This document shows positions 27,859-38,302 of a stretch of DNA of 64,000 nucleotides, piece by piece. This stretch comes from Phytomonas francai (lineage: Eukaryota > Euglenozoa > Kinetoplastea > Trypanosomatida > Trypanosomatidae). The notes under the pieces were generated by a model. It was not told where the DNA came from, searched no databases, and was given only the letters and a program-made list of their open reading frames with translations. The first letter of the stretch is position 1. Every line of letters begins with the position of its first letter. The position numbers were made by a program, and so were the translations under genes. Location: contig MJCC01000006.1 in the NCBI GenBank assembly GCA_001766655.1, positions 125,623 through 189,622 on the forward strand, written 5' to 3'.

Positions 27859-28728
27859 ATGTGCGAATCTTCGGCTTTCATGAAGGATCCAGAAACGCTT
27901 CCGAGGGGACGTTTTATTATGGATTTCAGCATGAAAAAGGTTGCGACTTACTTTCGTCTCCTTGGCTACGACACGGTGTGTGATCGGGCTATCTCGCACG
28001 ATGACATCGTTAAAATTGCCGCCGCGGAGGATCGCTGCGTTATTACCAATAGTCCGTTGTTTTCGCGGCGGCTGGCGGCCCACAGCCTCCGCAAGCAGCG
28101 CGAGGTGACGCCGGCGAGGGCGAGCGGCCGACGCTGTGTGATGTACACCTCCGACGGGGATTCGGTCTACTCCGACACCTCTGATGCGCCGAGGAAGGAG
28201 GTGCCGTTTATTGAGATTTCCCAGTGTCGGAAAGCGAACTTTCAGAGCACCATCGTCGGCCTCATTGAGCGCGCCCAACTCGTGTACGACACACTTTTTG
28301 TATTTTCGCGCTGTGTAGATTGCAACGATATGCTTGTTGAAGCGGAAAAAAGCTTCGCCAAAGGTAGTGTTTTGGAATCTGTCTTCGCCGTTTATCAGGA
28401 TTTTACCATGTGCCCGAGGTGCAAAAAGGTGTTTTGGGGTTTTCATGAGGAGGAGGCCTTAAACTACAAGACTTTAAGGACCCTTGAAATGCTGAGATCC
28501 CTTTGTATTCGTGCCGGCGCACCGGTGCTGTGTAGACGAGAGAAAGAAACATCCATTAAAACGATTTATTCTCTTCCACGTAGCGTTAAATCAAACATCC
28601 TTTCTTTCCTGGAAAAGGAGTACCTAGCTACATTAATTGGTGTTTTTCCTGCCCTTGCGAATTTGGTCAATGGCAGAAGCATTCCATCAACCGAAAAGAA
28701 GGGCTTCCTTACATCGCATCAAAACTGA
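27859..28728 (+). CDS. Mut7-C RNase-domain protein
   Basis: The protein has 289 residues from the first ATG (27859). The N-terminal part, FIMDFSMKKVATYFRLLGYD (19-38), is the Mut7-C signature with the putative catalytic Asp22. The VITN segment at 61-64 stands where family members have LTRD. The C-terminal part has the paired Cys motifs of the domain: SRCVDCN (C152, C155) and MCPRCKKVFWGFH (C185, C188), a probable zinc ribbon. The Mut7-C domain is a PIN-like nuclease first seen at the C-terminus of C. elegans MUT-7 and widespread as a stand-alone bacterial protein. An insertion with Ser/Asp-rich sequence separates the two halves. The last 80 residues have no recognised domain. RNA processing is inferred. 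Confidence 0.8.
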   Translation: MCESSAFMKDPETLPRGRFIMDFSMKKVATYFRLLGYDTVCDRAISHDDIVKIAAAEDRCVITNSPLFSRRLAAHSLRKQREVTPARASGRRCVMYTSDGDSVYSDTSDAPRKEVPFIEISQCRKANFQSTIVGLIERAQLVYDTLFVFSRCVDCNDMLVEAEKSFAKGSVLESVFAVYQDFTMCPRCKKVFWGFHEEEALNYKTLRTLEMLRSLCIRAGAPVLCRREKETSIKTIYSLPRSVKSNILSFLEKEYLATLIGVFPALANLVNGRSIPSTEKKGFLTSHQN

Positions 28729-29014
28729 ATGGGTAAATAATTGAACCATATCATCTCAACTCCATGCGTTACTGGCTGAAAAGGTGATAAACTGCATAGG
28801 AGATCATTTCTTTTGGCGCATATTATTCTCAAGAGCTGCGGAACGTTTCTCACACCTCACCTCACTAATGATGTTGACTGCTACGGTATTGTTTTTCCTT
28901 TTTTCATTGTTTTCTTACCATTTTCTTTTAATTATTGGCCATTTAATTCGAGTATTCAGAGGCTTCTTATTTTTACATATATTTTTTTGAAGCGACGCAT
29001 TTTTCAGCAGGACA

Positions 29015-29389
29015 ATGAGCAATGTGAAAAGGGTTAGTCTTCCCATTGAGGTTTTGCGCAACTGCCGAGGAAAGCCAGTCTCGATTGAACTTTTCACCGG
29101 GGAAACGTTTAATGGGACGGTTATGCGGACCGATAGAACGATGAATGTTGTGCTTAAGCAATGTATTCGAACCTCAGCAGATGGCGATGCTTTTTGGCGA
29201 TCCCGCGAGTGTTTGCTGAGGGGTGCTAGTATTCGGAATGTACGTATGGACGACAGTGCACTACGGGTGACGGTATCAATTCCTCATAAAAAAACACCAG
29301 CAACAGGGAAAAGGTCACATAGCGACCCTAAATCTGGTTCAGTTCATAGGAAAATGCCACGAAAAGAGCATCAAGGACGCGCCAAATAG
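29015..29389 (+). CDS. LSM4: LSm4, U6 snRNA-associated Sm-like protein
   Basis: This 124-residue protein holds an Sm fold. The Sm1 motif reads VSIELFTGETFNGTVMRTDR then MNVVL, and the Sm2 region is CLLRGASIRNVRM. The segment DGDAFWRSRECLLRG between them is characteristic of LSm4. LSm4 sits in the LSm2-8 ring that binds the U6 snRNA 3' end in the nucleus. In many eukaryotes it is also in the LSm1-7 decay ring, but trypanosomatids are reported to have only the LSm2-8 set. The tail is short, basic and Ser/Lys-rich, without the RG repeats seen elsewhere. It starts just after two AGs (29006-29010), leaving a tiny 5' UTR. Confidence 0.93.
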   Translation: MSNVKRVSLPIEVLRNCRGKPVSIELFTGETFNGTVMRTDRTMNVVLKQCIRTSADGDAFWRSRECLLRGASIRNVRMDDSALRVTVSIPHKKTPATGKRSHSDPKSGSVHRKMPRKEHQGRAK

Positions 29390-29979
29390 CTTAATAGCCT
29401 GCTTATTGGAGTTCCTTTCAGGACTGTTTTAGCCTTCGTTTGTGTTGAGTGAAAATTCTGCTTTCTATTTAAGGATAATAATTTTATGTGCAGTGGAAAA
29501 TGTCCACCTTTGTTCACCGTGCACCATTGTGCTTTTGCATTTGGATTATCTGGGAGCAGCATACTAGTAGCTATGACCTTTGGCGAAACATCGACAATGG
29601 CTCTGGTCTCTTTTTGCTTAAATGAGCCATGTTGGTATATGTATTGTCAGACTACGGGGCAAAGACTCTCTATGCTTTATGTGCAATGACTCTTTAACAG
29701 CTTCTTCATGCCGCATTTTGTCATGTTCTTAATCGAGAATGGACAGAGAGTTGCGATACATGGTTTAACAAAGACTTTGTCTCTTTTCCCCAAGAGAGGT
29801 GAATACACTTTTCTAAATAACTTCTTGTTGTTGCTGTTATTTTGTGCACTCATAGTGCGTTTATTTTCTTCGCTATCTTTTGTGCGAGCGCAGGCCTACT
29901 AAACAAAACTATTAATGAATCAGAAACCCACATCCATAATTAAAAGGATTAAGTCCCGGTAAGGTCCTTATTTAGACAT
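29390..29979. other. Spacer
   Basis: No supportable gene in 590 bases. A T-rich region at 29825-29885 ends with AG 29892-29893, the best acceptor for the 29980 gene. Confidence 0.5.
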
Positions 29980-30927
29980 ATGGATCCTGTCCTTGGAGCG
30001 CCAAACGATGACTGCGCTGTCGAGTCCGCTGGGACTGCAGTGTCTGACTCACCTTCTGAGCTGTATGCCATGTTGTGCGCCGTCACTAAGGAGGAGCAGG
30101 AGGTGAGGGATGCCATTACTCACTGGCAGTCTGCCTGTGAGAAACTGCGCACACAGATTGTCGAGGAGAAGGCAAAGACCGCAGTGAAACGTGACCGTCT
30201 TCCAGATCTTTGCGCTGCAATTGAGGTAGAGCAGGCGAATAAACAGTTTTTGGAGGCTCACATGCGTGGCATAGACGCCGTCTTGGAGGAGGCTAAACTT
30301 AGCATGGACAAGGCGGAGGACGATCTGGAGGCGGCATGCGCCAGTGATGGTTTAGGGCTATCTGAATGGGCCCTTATTCAGGATTCTGGACGCATAGATG
30401 ACGCGGAAGCTCTCTTTGCATCACCCTCAGAGATCCCCTGTTTGCTGTCTTCGCTTCGGAAAAAGATATCCAATGTGCGCGCCATGGTGAAGCTTCAGCA
30501 AGGGAATGCGGAAGAACACAGTGACTCTAAGAAACACGGCGCAGTGGAACACCTTACTGCTCGGGCAGGTGTATTATCGCGGTCGCCTGAGACCGGTGCA
30601 GCGGGGAGTTTTATGGACGACTCGGATGCTGCGACCGCCGTCGTCGTTGACGAGGCTCGGTCATCGCGGAGGCGTCGGCTGCATTTCGATGAAGATTGCT
30701 TAGAAAATGTGACGTGGGTACGTAAGGAGCCCGCGTGTAGGGTTCAAGGACAAGTTCAGGAAACGCACATGAGCGTGGGTTCGGTGACCTTGAATAACGT
30801 CGATGAGGCAGCGACTCCTCATGGGCTTTTGGTTTCAACGACACGCATCCTGTGGTCTTCTGCTAAGCGCCATGATAAGCCAAACGTGACAAAATGGGTG
30901 TATTTTAATCCTAAGCACTCCTCTTAA
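29980..30927 (+). CDS. Coiled-coil protein of unknown function
   Basis: The family is not recognised. Of 315 residues, about 30-130 form a strongly predicted coiled coil (Glu/Lys/Ala-rich heptads, including EEQEVRDAI and LEEAKLSMDKAEDDLEAACA). A middle helical part (140-180) and a disordered Ser/Asp/Ala-rich region follow, with RSSRRRRLHFDED at about 226-238. That run resembles a basic nuclear signal beside acidic residues. The last 25 residues (including TKWVYFNPKHSS) look ordered and could be a short conserved tail. The length and helical N-terminus would suit a structural or complex-scaffold protein, but no function can be assigned. Confidence 0.7.
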   Translation: MDPVLGAPNDDCAVESAGTAVSDSPSELYAMLCAVTKEEQEVRDAITHWQSACEKLRTQIVEEKAKTAVKRDRLPDLCAAIEVEQANKQFLEAHMRGIDAVLEEAKLSMDKAEDDLEAACASDGLGLSEWALIQDSGRIDDAEALFASPSEIPCLLSSLRKKISNVRAMVKLQQGNAEEHSDSKKHGAVEHLTARAGVLSRSPETGAAGSFMDDSDAATAVVVDEARSSRRRRLHFDEDCLENVTWVRKEPACRVQGQVQETHMSVGSVTLNNVDEAATPHGLLVSTTRILWSSAKRHDKPNVTKWVYFNPKHSS

Positions 30928-31423
30928 AGATCTTAAATTTGTTCTGCTTTTCTTCTCAACTATTTTCATTCTTCTATATGGAAAATTAGAGGTCAATGGA
31001 TTCTGCTTTCTTTAGATCTAGTCAGTTTTAATCATTTCTGTTTAAAAAAACATCGAGCAACGGTGCCTCGGTTCCCCTATTTTTCCCACCACCTTACCTC
31101 GTTCCATCCCTGCTTTTTTTTTTCAACTTTTGATACCTATGGTGTATGATTGATAAAATATCTTGCTAGTAAATGACCTAACCCGGGTTATTTTCTAAGC
31201 TTGCCTCCTTTCTTCTTCTTCCACGTTTCTCTCCTCCAAGGTGGACAGGAAAGTCGCACTCATTATCAGCTTTTATTATTTGTAAAAACTACTTTCCCCC
31301 TTTTCGCTCACTTTTGGATCTGTATTTAAAATATTATAAGGGAACTGAGACTTTTCTGTCCTTCACAGGACCTTGCTTGTTCTGAGTAGACCAAGTAGTA
31401 ACATTAGCACAAGTGGAATTAGA
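30928..31423. other. Spacer with the acceptor that sets the PAN3 start
   Basis: No gene. The tract CTTTTCTGTCCTTCACAG (31351-31368) is a strong trans-splice acceptor. The downstream frame opens with TTG at 31373, and the first ATG after the acceptor is 31424. Confidence 0.65.
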
Positions 31424-32887
31424 ATGCCAGCGTATGCGAGTGGTCGCCGCACGGTTAGTGCAGCAACACCTTCACAAATGCAAACGGCTACACCTACCTT
31501 TCATTCGCCGTATAGCTTTTATCCTTCTCAGCAAGTAGATCTGTGCCGTACTAATGGCAGCAATTCGCTCTTGTCGGACCCTTTTCCCTCAACCCCTTAC
31601 ACTTCAGTAAACAATTTATTTATGTCTCAGGCCGTGCACAATACTCTCATCACACCTCACTTTGTCCGTCAGGCGCGGGCCGTCACTCATGTTACATCCT
31701 CGAAGTTCGCTCCCTACACCACGATTTACAACTTGGAAGCTGAGGACAAGCCAAGTATGCAGATCCCGAAATTGTCCACGCAGGTCTACCAAACTACAGC
31801 CCGTTACACTGGCAAGGATATTCTATTGCGCCGTATCGTCAAGACCTCGATTACAGCGGAAGACTGCAAAGTGGTTTATGAGACACTAAGGCACTACCGG
31901 CACCCCAATCTCGTGCCCCTTACAAACATCTTCACGACAGACGAGTTTATTATGGGAAGCTCGGACGTTATAATGGAGTATCGTTTTATGCCTGGCGCCA
32001 AGAGCATATATGATGCCCTTTTCACAGAAAACAACCGTGCCACGGAGGGCTTGCTGTGGTCCTTCACGTGCCAGATGGTGGGTTTGCTGCGTTCCTTCCA
32101 CGAGACGCTGATACCTTTGCGTGGGTTGCACTGGTCAAAGATTATTTATATAGAAACGACGGGAAGGTTCTACTTCACAGGCCTCGGTCTGGTTGATCTG
32201 CTGGAACCGAACCTGCCCCCATCAATGCTGCACCTAATGATGAGGCAGGACATTCAAGCCTTTGGTCTCATCCTTTTCCAAATTGCATCACGGAACATCG
32301 ATGCAAAACCGGAGAACTTCATCAACAAGCACCCACTGGTTGGATTTTCCTCCAGTTTCTGGGAACTCATTAAGATATGCCTCGAGGGCAACGCCGACGC
32401 GGCGCAGTTGTGCCATGCACTGGGGGAGCGAATATCGATGGAGGTAGGCCACCAGGAGGGGCACGCGGACTTTCTCCTCTCCCAGTGTGGGAAGGAAATG
32501 CACAACGGCCGTCTCATGCGTTTGATGATCAAACTAAATTTTGTGTTAGAGTCTCTTCATGATATTCAATACAGCACCGACACACAGCGGTACACGCTGA
32601 GACTTTTTAACCAGTTTGTATTCAACCAGGTCGACGATCAGAACCGCGTGCACGTTGACTGGGGGCATGCATACCATTGCTTGAACAAACTGGACTGCGG
32701 ATCCGAAGAAACGATTCAGCTTATCGGGAATGACGCAAATACTACTGTGCTCGTTATCAGTTATGCAGACCTTCGTGTGATCCTTGACGGGCTGTTCGAG
32801 CAGTTGCAGCAGCTAGCGTTACAGGCAGGAAATGGCGCAGATATAGAGAATCAAGCATTCATACCGGCTTCTCCAGGGTCTGCATAA
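31424..32887 (+). CDS. PAN3: PAN3, regulatory subunit of the PAN2-PAN3 deadenylase
   Basis: The protein has 487 residues from ATG 31424. A disordered Ser/Thr/Pro-rich N-terminus (1-110) is followed by a pseudokinase (about 115-350) with weak kinase features and no HRD or DFG motifs. The C-terminal knob domain contains the family hallmarks RLMRLMIKLNF (about 364-374), HCLNKLDCGSEE (about 417-428) and VSYADL (about 446-451). PAN3 dimerises, recruits PAN2 and helps trim poly(A) tails in the cytoplasm. The N-terminus lacks an evident PABP-binding PAM2 motif or zinc finger, and is shorter than in yeast or human. Its stable knob motifs make the assignment firm. Confidence 0.92.
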   Translation: MPAYASGRRTVSAATPSQMQTATPTFHSPYSFYPSQQVDLCRTNGSNSLLSDPFPSTPYTSVNNLFMSQAVHNTLITPHFVRQARAVTHVTSSKFAPYTTIYNLEAEDKPSMQIPKLSTQVYQTTARYTGKDILLRRIVKTSITAEDCKVVYETLRHYRHPNLVPLTNIFTTDEFIMGSSDVIMEYRFMPGAKSIYDALFTENNRATEGLLWSFTCQMVGLLRSFHETLIPLRGLHWSKIIYIETTGRFYFTGLGLVDLLEPNLPPSMLHLMMRQDIQAFGLILFQIASRNIDAKPENFINKHPLVGFSSSFWELIKICLEGNADAAQLCHALGERISMEVGHQEGHADFLLSQCGKEMHNGRLMRLMIKLNFVLESLHDIQYSTDTQRYTLRLFNQFVFNQVDDQNRVHVDWGHAYHCLNKLDCGSEETIQLIGNDANTTVLVISYADLRVILDGLFEQLQQLALQAGNGADIENQAFIPASPGSA

Positions 32888-33896
32888 AATTGTACATATT
32901 AAAATGTTACTTCTTTCGTAAAGTCATTTCCTGTTGTCAGTGCTTGAACTCAAGTCTTAATTTGTTGCAGTAAAAAACAGTTTGGGTTTACTTTTAACAT
33001 TGATTTTCTTTTGATAGAGCGTATGATGATTTTTATTATCTTCTCTTTTTGCTTTGTTAGGGCATCGGGGGCAGATACATGCTGTGGTAGTGTAGGCAGG
33101 CAGTTCAGAGTAAAATATGTGATGGATTAAGGAGAATGTGTAAGTTCCGTACATACCTTGAAGAGCCAGTACATGGATTTGCGTATACGTGTATATATGT
33201 CCTTCATGCTTTTTACCATTCTTCCTTTTTTATATATATACGCGTTTGGTATTTGCTCATTATTTGCTTGCAGTTCGTAAGCAACGGTAGTAGTGAAAGT
33301 GACTATTTATATCTATTCGTTCTGCAGTATCGATTTGTTGTCGGGAATTTTTCCTTTAATACTGCTTTTGCTATGTAAACGACTGCAACGTATTTCATTG
33401 TTGCCTCATTTTGAAAGGAAAGGTAGATGACGGAAATACTGTTGAACTCTTAAAATAGGGAAAAATGCATGCCTGATTCAGTTTGAAAAGAAATAAAGCG
33501 GAGATTTATATGAAGCTGGCTCCTTGGTAAGTGTTTCCATTAAAGAATATGACTTACAAGAATCCCACCCCGCAACCGAGATGTGGTGTTTTAATATAAA
33601 ATGGAAGTCATGTTGTTTCGTCATGCATACAGAAAACCCTTTTGTCCTCATGCATTTTTCTAGGCTTTAGTTTTTTTCTGTCGACTAGCATACAAAGGCG
33701 ACCTCCTCGTTAGTTTTTATCCCTTTTACATGCCTGGATTTGAGTAATTTTGCATACTTAAATCTCTTTGAAACTCTATTCAATTTAATTGTATTTGTCT
33801 GAAACACCATTAATTGTCACCCCTATCAATTTATCGGATTGGAGCGACTAAGTCTTATCAAAATCGAAAGGAAAGTCTGATTTCACGAAAGTTGTG
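32888..33896. other. Spacer of about 1 kb
   Basis: AT-rich with scattered T-runs and no supportable gene. The acceptor for the next gene is unclear; a T/C-rich stretch at 33785-33835 is followed by AG at about 33843-33844. Confidence 0.5.
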
Positions 33897-35588
33897 ATGG
33901 CGGAAATGACAAAAGAAGTCATCGTGGCCTCGTGCAAGGCTAACGGTGGCTATGAATCCCCGAAACTCAACGATCAGCTCTTTCTCCATTGCAAGGGCTT
34001 TGTAGAAATCAAAAATTTGGAACCTTACACCAACGTCAAGGTCCTTTGGCTGGAGCAAAATGCGATCTCAGATTTGTCTGGGTTAGAGAAACAAAGAGAT
34101 TGTCTCGTTTCACTCTTTTTACAGAATAATACAATTCGCTCACTCCAAGCCTTGACAGCTACCCCGCTCCTTAACCTGCGTGTGTTGAATATTTCATACA
34201 ACTACATCACATCTCTTGAAGGAATTTCTGCCGCTTGCCCATGTCTGGAAACCCTTCAAGCGTCGCACAACCAAATTGCCTCTATTGAGGTTTGTAAGGA
34301 TCTTTGGAAGCTTTCTGAAACTCTTACATCGGTGGATCTTTCCTATAATAAAATCGCACAATCTGAATTTGTGAACAACGGACTCGCAGTGGGTACATCC
34401 AGCACTGAAACCTCAGCATATGGGATTTCTGACAGCGATATTCATGTCTCTTGGCAACCCGATGAAGTGAAGGGCCTAACGAATACACCTGTGTCTACTC
34501 AGTCGGTGAAGTGCCGTGCCAAGGATCCCCTCGTTCTTGTCAATTTTTTCACGAATATGCCCAACGTCAGTGTGATTTACATCCACGGCAATGAGATAAC
34601 GCATGGGCTGCGAAACTACCGTCGCAACATGGTGTTGTACCTCCCGAACCTGACCTACCTGGACGAGCGGCCAGTGTTCCCAGAGGAGCGTCGCGTCGTT
34701 GAGGCATGGGGTCGCGGCGGCGACGCGGCAGAGGCGGCAGAGCGAGCCGCCATCCGCGAAGAGAAGCGCGAACACCTAAAAAGCTGTGTGCGCGTCCTAA
34801 CCGATCGCTTGGAGAGCAGTCGGGAAGCGCGTGACCGGCTCACGCAAGTCTGGGAACGACAGCGGGACGAGGAGTTGCGTGCTTTAGAGCAGAGACGTCA
34901 GTGGTATCGAGATGCCTGCAGCGCGATAGAGGCAGCAGAGCGCTCCACCTACAAGTCTCTGGAGAAGGATGAGCAGAACGCGCGGTGTGACCTTGAAAAG
35001 TTGTTCGAAAAAGAGCACGAATCCATCATCGCATCTGAGAGGGAGCGATTGCGTGCCTGTAAAGAGGCGGAGGCGATTCGGCAGATTACAGTTGACGCCG
35101 CGCGTGAGCTCGCCGAAGAAGCAGCAGCGGAGGTTCAGATTTTCCCCGACGATGGTACTCGTAACGTTGGCGATGCCGTCGCTTTGTCGCCATCGTCCTT
35201 TCCCACGGATCCGCTAACAATGCTGCTTCATTCTGATGACGAGATCTTGAGGGAAATGGAGGATAGCATTCAACATGTTCTGTATGATGTGGAGTTTTCT
35301 GTTCGTTGTTATGGTAATTCATCGAAGCAAAAGGAATCCGAGAAACACCAACTTCCGAAGACTCTCGCGACAGTGGACGCAGATAAGAAGGATGACAACT
35401 TTGACTACTGCAGCGCTGCTGAGGCCATTATTACGGCATCTTACCAGTACCATGATCGTACTACTGAAAAGGCAGAGCGGGCTACACACGACGCTATAAA
35501 ACGCCTCGGTACAACACTTGCCCAAGGGCGACGGGAGGATTTATGGAAGCAGTTTCAGCAATGGGAAAAACGCTCGGAACGCACTTAA
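33897..35588 (+). CDS. DNAAF1: DNAAF1/ODA7 (LRRC50), axonemal dynein assembly factor
   Basis: The protein has 563 residues from ATG 33897 (a GTG precedes it). It begins MTKE-like, as in DNAAF1, then LNDQLFLHCKGFVEIKNLE. About five leucine-rich repeats of the SDS22 type cover 42-175, one per 22 residues (VKVLWLEQNAISDL, LVSLFLQNNTIRSL). A Ser-rich insertion at about 165-205 interrupts the repeats. The LRR cap has NYRRNMVLYLPNLTYLDERP (about 240-259) and AWGRGGDAAEAAERAA, both diagnostic. A charged coiled coil runs from 285 to 410 and a low-complexity tail follows. DNAAF1 acts in the cytoplasm to preassemble outer and inner arm dyneins, fitting a flagellated organism. Confidence 0.93.
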   Translation: MAEMTKEVIVASCKANGGYESPKLNDQLFLHCKGFVEIKNLEPYTNVKVLWLEQNAISDLSGLEKQRDCLVSLFLQNNTIRSLQALTATPLLNLRVLNISYNYITSLEGISAACPCLETLQASHNQIASIEVCKDLWKLSETLTSVDLSYNKIAQSEFVNNGLAVGTSSTETSAYGISDSDIHVSWQPDEVKGLTNTPVSTQSVKCRAKDPLVLVNFFTNMPNVSVIYIHGNEITHGLRNYRRNMVLYLPNLTYLDERPVFPEERRVVEAWGRGGDAAEAAERAAIREEKREHLKSCVRVLTDRLESSREARDRLTQVWERQRDEELRALEQRRQWYRDACSAIEAAERSTYKSLEKDEQNARCDLEKLFEKEHESIIASERERLRACKEAEAIRQITVDAARELAEEAAAEVQIFPDDGTRNVGDAVALSPSSFPTDPLTMLLHSDDEILREMEDSIQHVLYDVEFSVRCYGNSSKQKESEKHQLPKTLATVDADKKDDNFDYCSAAEAIITASYQYHDRTTEKAERATHDAIKRLGTTLAQGRREDLWKQFQQWEKRSERT

Positions 35589-36254
35589 TGGAGGATTCAG
35601 AGTTTCCTGTGTATGAACAGGGGGAAGGGGGGAGGATAAAATAGACAAACCGTGCCTAACTCACAACGCACTTTGTCTTTCATAGAATTAATAGTTCGCA
35701 TTATTTCATCCTTAGTACCCAAGGTCCGCAGCTCTGTGTACTGAATTTCTCCCGTTTCCTGTTTTCCTAATACGTCTGGATTCCAGAAGGGCACATGTTT
35801 TTGTCGGATGCTTCGATCATTTTTAGCCTTATCAAAATTGTCACACAAAGGGGGCATTACTCCAATCTTATTCACGACAGGTACTTTGGGCTTTCTTGTA
35901 CATGATGATTATGAGTCCTAACAAGAACCTTGTTCCTGTTACGTGTGTGTACATTATCAGAACATGTGATTTCATTCTCATTTTAGATGTAAATATACTA
36001 GTGAATCTCATTAATAATGAAGTATCAAACTTGAAGGGTATAAAGGAACTTCGTGGAATCAGCCTAAGGGTTTCTCAGGTGAATGCACGAAGTGGTCTGT
36101 AAATATATATGTATTCCTCTGTTATTATTGTTGGATAATAACAATAATAATAATTATGATTTTTGGTAAAGTCAATGAATTATCACCATGCGTGACTGTA
36201 ATTCTTAGGAGGTACATTAGGTTGCTGTCTATTCATTCGCTTTATTGCTTTCCT
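35589..36254. other. Spacer and possible alternative 5' region of GDP-fucose synthase
   Basis: No independent gene. An acceptor-like TTTCATTCTCATTTTAG ends at 35985-35986, and an in-frame ATG at 36156 would extend the next protein by 33 residues. AT-rich ATT/TAA repeats lie at 36123-36153. No clear acceptor separates 36156 from 36255. Confidence 0.5.
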
Positions 36255-37208
36255 ATGGCAACAAAGATTACCGTACTGGTTACCGGTGGATCCGGCCTTG
36301 TGGGTAACGGGATCCAAAAAATTAATCAGATGCGTCCAAAACCGAATGAGGTATGGGTTTACCTCTCACGCAAGGATGCTGACTTGACTAATTTTAAGCA
36401 GACACGTGCCGTATTTCACAAATATCGCCCAACTCATGTCATGCATCTAGCTGCAGACGTTGGGGGCCTTTTCAAAAACATCGCCCGTCCAGTGGAGATA
36501 TGGGAGTCCAATGTTGCCATCAATAACAATGTGCTTCGCTGTGCACAGGAATTTAACGTCACCAGACTTGTTTCCTCCCTGTCCACGTGTATTTTCCCAG
36601 ACAAGGTGACGTATCCGATTCATGAGGGGATGCTGCACGATGGAGCACCACATCATTCGAACGAAACTTATGCCTACGCTAAGAGGATTGTTGATGTGCT
36701 ATGTCGATCCTATCGACGCCAGTACGGGTTCAATTGGGTTAGTGTGATCCCCACAAACATCTACGGCCCACACGATAACTACAACCTACAGGATGCTCAT
36801 GTTATTCCAGCTCTTATTCATAAGTTTTATCTGGCACAGAAAGAAAGCAAACCGGTAACAGTATTCGGCACAGGGAATTCGCTGCGACAGTTTATGCATA
36901 GCTACGACCTTGCTGAATTAATGGTGTGGGCACTGCATAACTACAACGAGAAAGATCCAATTATCTTCTCAGTAGATGAAAAGGATGAGGTTTCAATCGC
37001 AGACGTTGTCCATCTTATCGCGAAGGCCTATCAGTTTAAGGGACGTATTGTATTTGATGCCACTAGGGCAGATGGTCAATTCAAGAAAACGGTAGCAAAC
37101 AGAAAGATGCGCCGATATTTACCGGATTATAGCTTTACAGACCTTTCAAAGGGCATCTTGGAAACGGTGAAGTGGTTTGTGAAGAATTACGAGACCGCAC
37201 GGAAGTGA
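36255..37208 (+). CDS. GMER: GDP-L-fucose synthase (GDP-4-keto-6-deoxymannose epimerase/reductase)
   Basis: From ATG 36255 the protein has 317 residues and starts at the usual family position. The NAD(P)-binding motif TGGSGLVG is at 10-17. HLAADVGGL, SSLSTCIFPD (about 107-116), the catalytic Y139-x3-K143 (ETYAYAKR) and IPTNIYGPHDNYNL all match this short-chain dehydrogenase family. It converts GDP-4-keto-6-deoxymannose to GDP-fucose with NADPH, the last step of the de novo route. The partner GDP-mannose 4,6-dehydratase is not in this window. The C-terminus ends ETARK, not a canonical glycosomal PTS1. An in-frame ATG at 36156 would add a basic, hydrophobic 33-residue N-terminus. Confidence 0.95.
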   Translation: MATKITVLVTGGSGLVGNGIQKINQMRPKPNEVWVYLSRKDADLTNFKQTRAVFHKYRPTHVMHLAADVGGLFKNIARPVEIWESNVAINNNVLRCAQEFNVTRLVSSLSTCIFPDKVTYPIHEGMLHDGAPHHSNETYAYAKRIVDVLCRSYRRQYGFNWVSVIPTNIYGPHDNYNLQDAHVIPALIHKFYLAQKESKPVTVFGTGNSLRQFMHSYDLAELMVWALHNYNEKDPIIFSVDEKDEVSIADVVHLIAKAYQFKGRIVFDATRADGQFKKTVANRKMRRYLPDYSFTDLSKGILETVKWFVKNYETARK

Positions 37209-37520
37209 AAAATGGAGCTATCCCCTTTAGCACGGGCATCGCGTATTTATCGATGTTATTACTACTTTCATTTCTAGTTTTCCTTACAGTCCTTATTGAG
37301 GGGAAAATGAGCTTGAAAAACGGTAATAGTGGGTGTTTATTTTTTTTACTCCTTGCAGTTGCTTAACTAAAGGCAGCTGGGTAATCTATCGTATTTTGGT
37401 GCGCTGAAGTTGAAATTTTCTCGCTAACAAGAAACGGATGGAGTCCATTTAAAACTCAATACGCTTTCTCTTGTCTGTTCTTGTATGATAACGTGTAAAA
37501 AAGCTATAGTATAGCACACT
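37209..37520. other. Spacer
   Basis: No gene. A pyrimidine tract at 37460-37482 precedes several AGs at 37502-37515 just before the ATG at 37521. Confidence 0.5.
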
Positions 37521-38302
37521 ATGCCCCCGAAGACGACTACCAAGGCAGCTGCCCCCAAGGCAAAGGCTGCTGCGTCTGGGTCCTCGAAGGCCGCCGCGCC
37601 CGCGAAGGCTGTGGTGAAGAGCAGCGGTCAGAAGGCCGCCGCGCCCTCTGCGAAGCCCGCCGCGAAGGCGGCTGCCCCCGCACCGAAGGCTGCCGCGAAG
37701 GCCGTTGCGCCCGCCCCGAAATCCGCCGCGAAGGGTGCCGCTGGCCCCGCCGTGGCCGCCAACGGCGTGTACGTGAAGAACTGGGGCACTGGCTCCGTCG
37801 CGGACGCGCTGGCGGTGTTCGGCGCCGCCGGGAAGGTGCAGAAGGTGCAGATCCGCCGCCACCGCTACGCGCTGATCTTCTTTGAGACCGCTGCTGCCGT
37901 GAAGAAGGCGATTGACCTCTTCAACGAGATGGAGGTGCACGGCCAAGTGGTGACGGTGGTGCCTGCAAAGACGAGCCCGAAGCCGGACCCCCACTTGAAC
38001 TCGTCGTGCGTGTTCGTGTCGCCGATCTTCCGCGCGTCAGCGACGAAGAAGCAGATCATGGAATTGTTTGGGGGTGTGGAGGTGCTGCGCCTGCGCACGT
38101 ACCGCGGCAACTACCTGTACGCCTACCTGAACTCGGCCGCCGAGGCGAAGAAGTTCGTGGAGGCGAAGAACGGGACCGAGTTCCGTGGGCACAAGCTGCG
38201 TGTGGCGCTGTCTGCGAAGTCCCTCGATAAGCTGAAGGCGAACTACAAGCGTGCCACACTCCTCATGGCCGCTCACCGCCACCACAAGAAGGAACACCAT
38301 TA
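37515..38302 (+). repeat. Direct repeat, copy 1 (identical to 39948-40735)
   Basis: The sequence from CACACT just before the ATG to the first two bases (TA) of the stop codon is identical, as far as I can read, to copy 2. Flanks are unrelated. Confidence 0.9.

Noticed and set aside
37449..37994. Minus-strand frames repeated over both P34/P37-like genes
   Set aside because: They exist twice only because the coding sequence is duplicated; composition is that of an antisense Ala/Lys-rich repeat.
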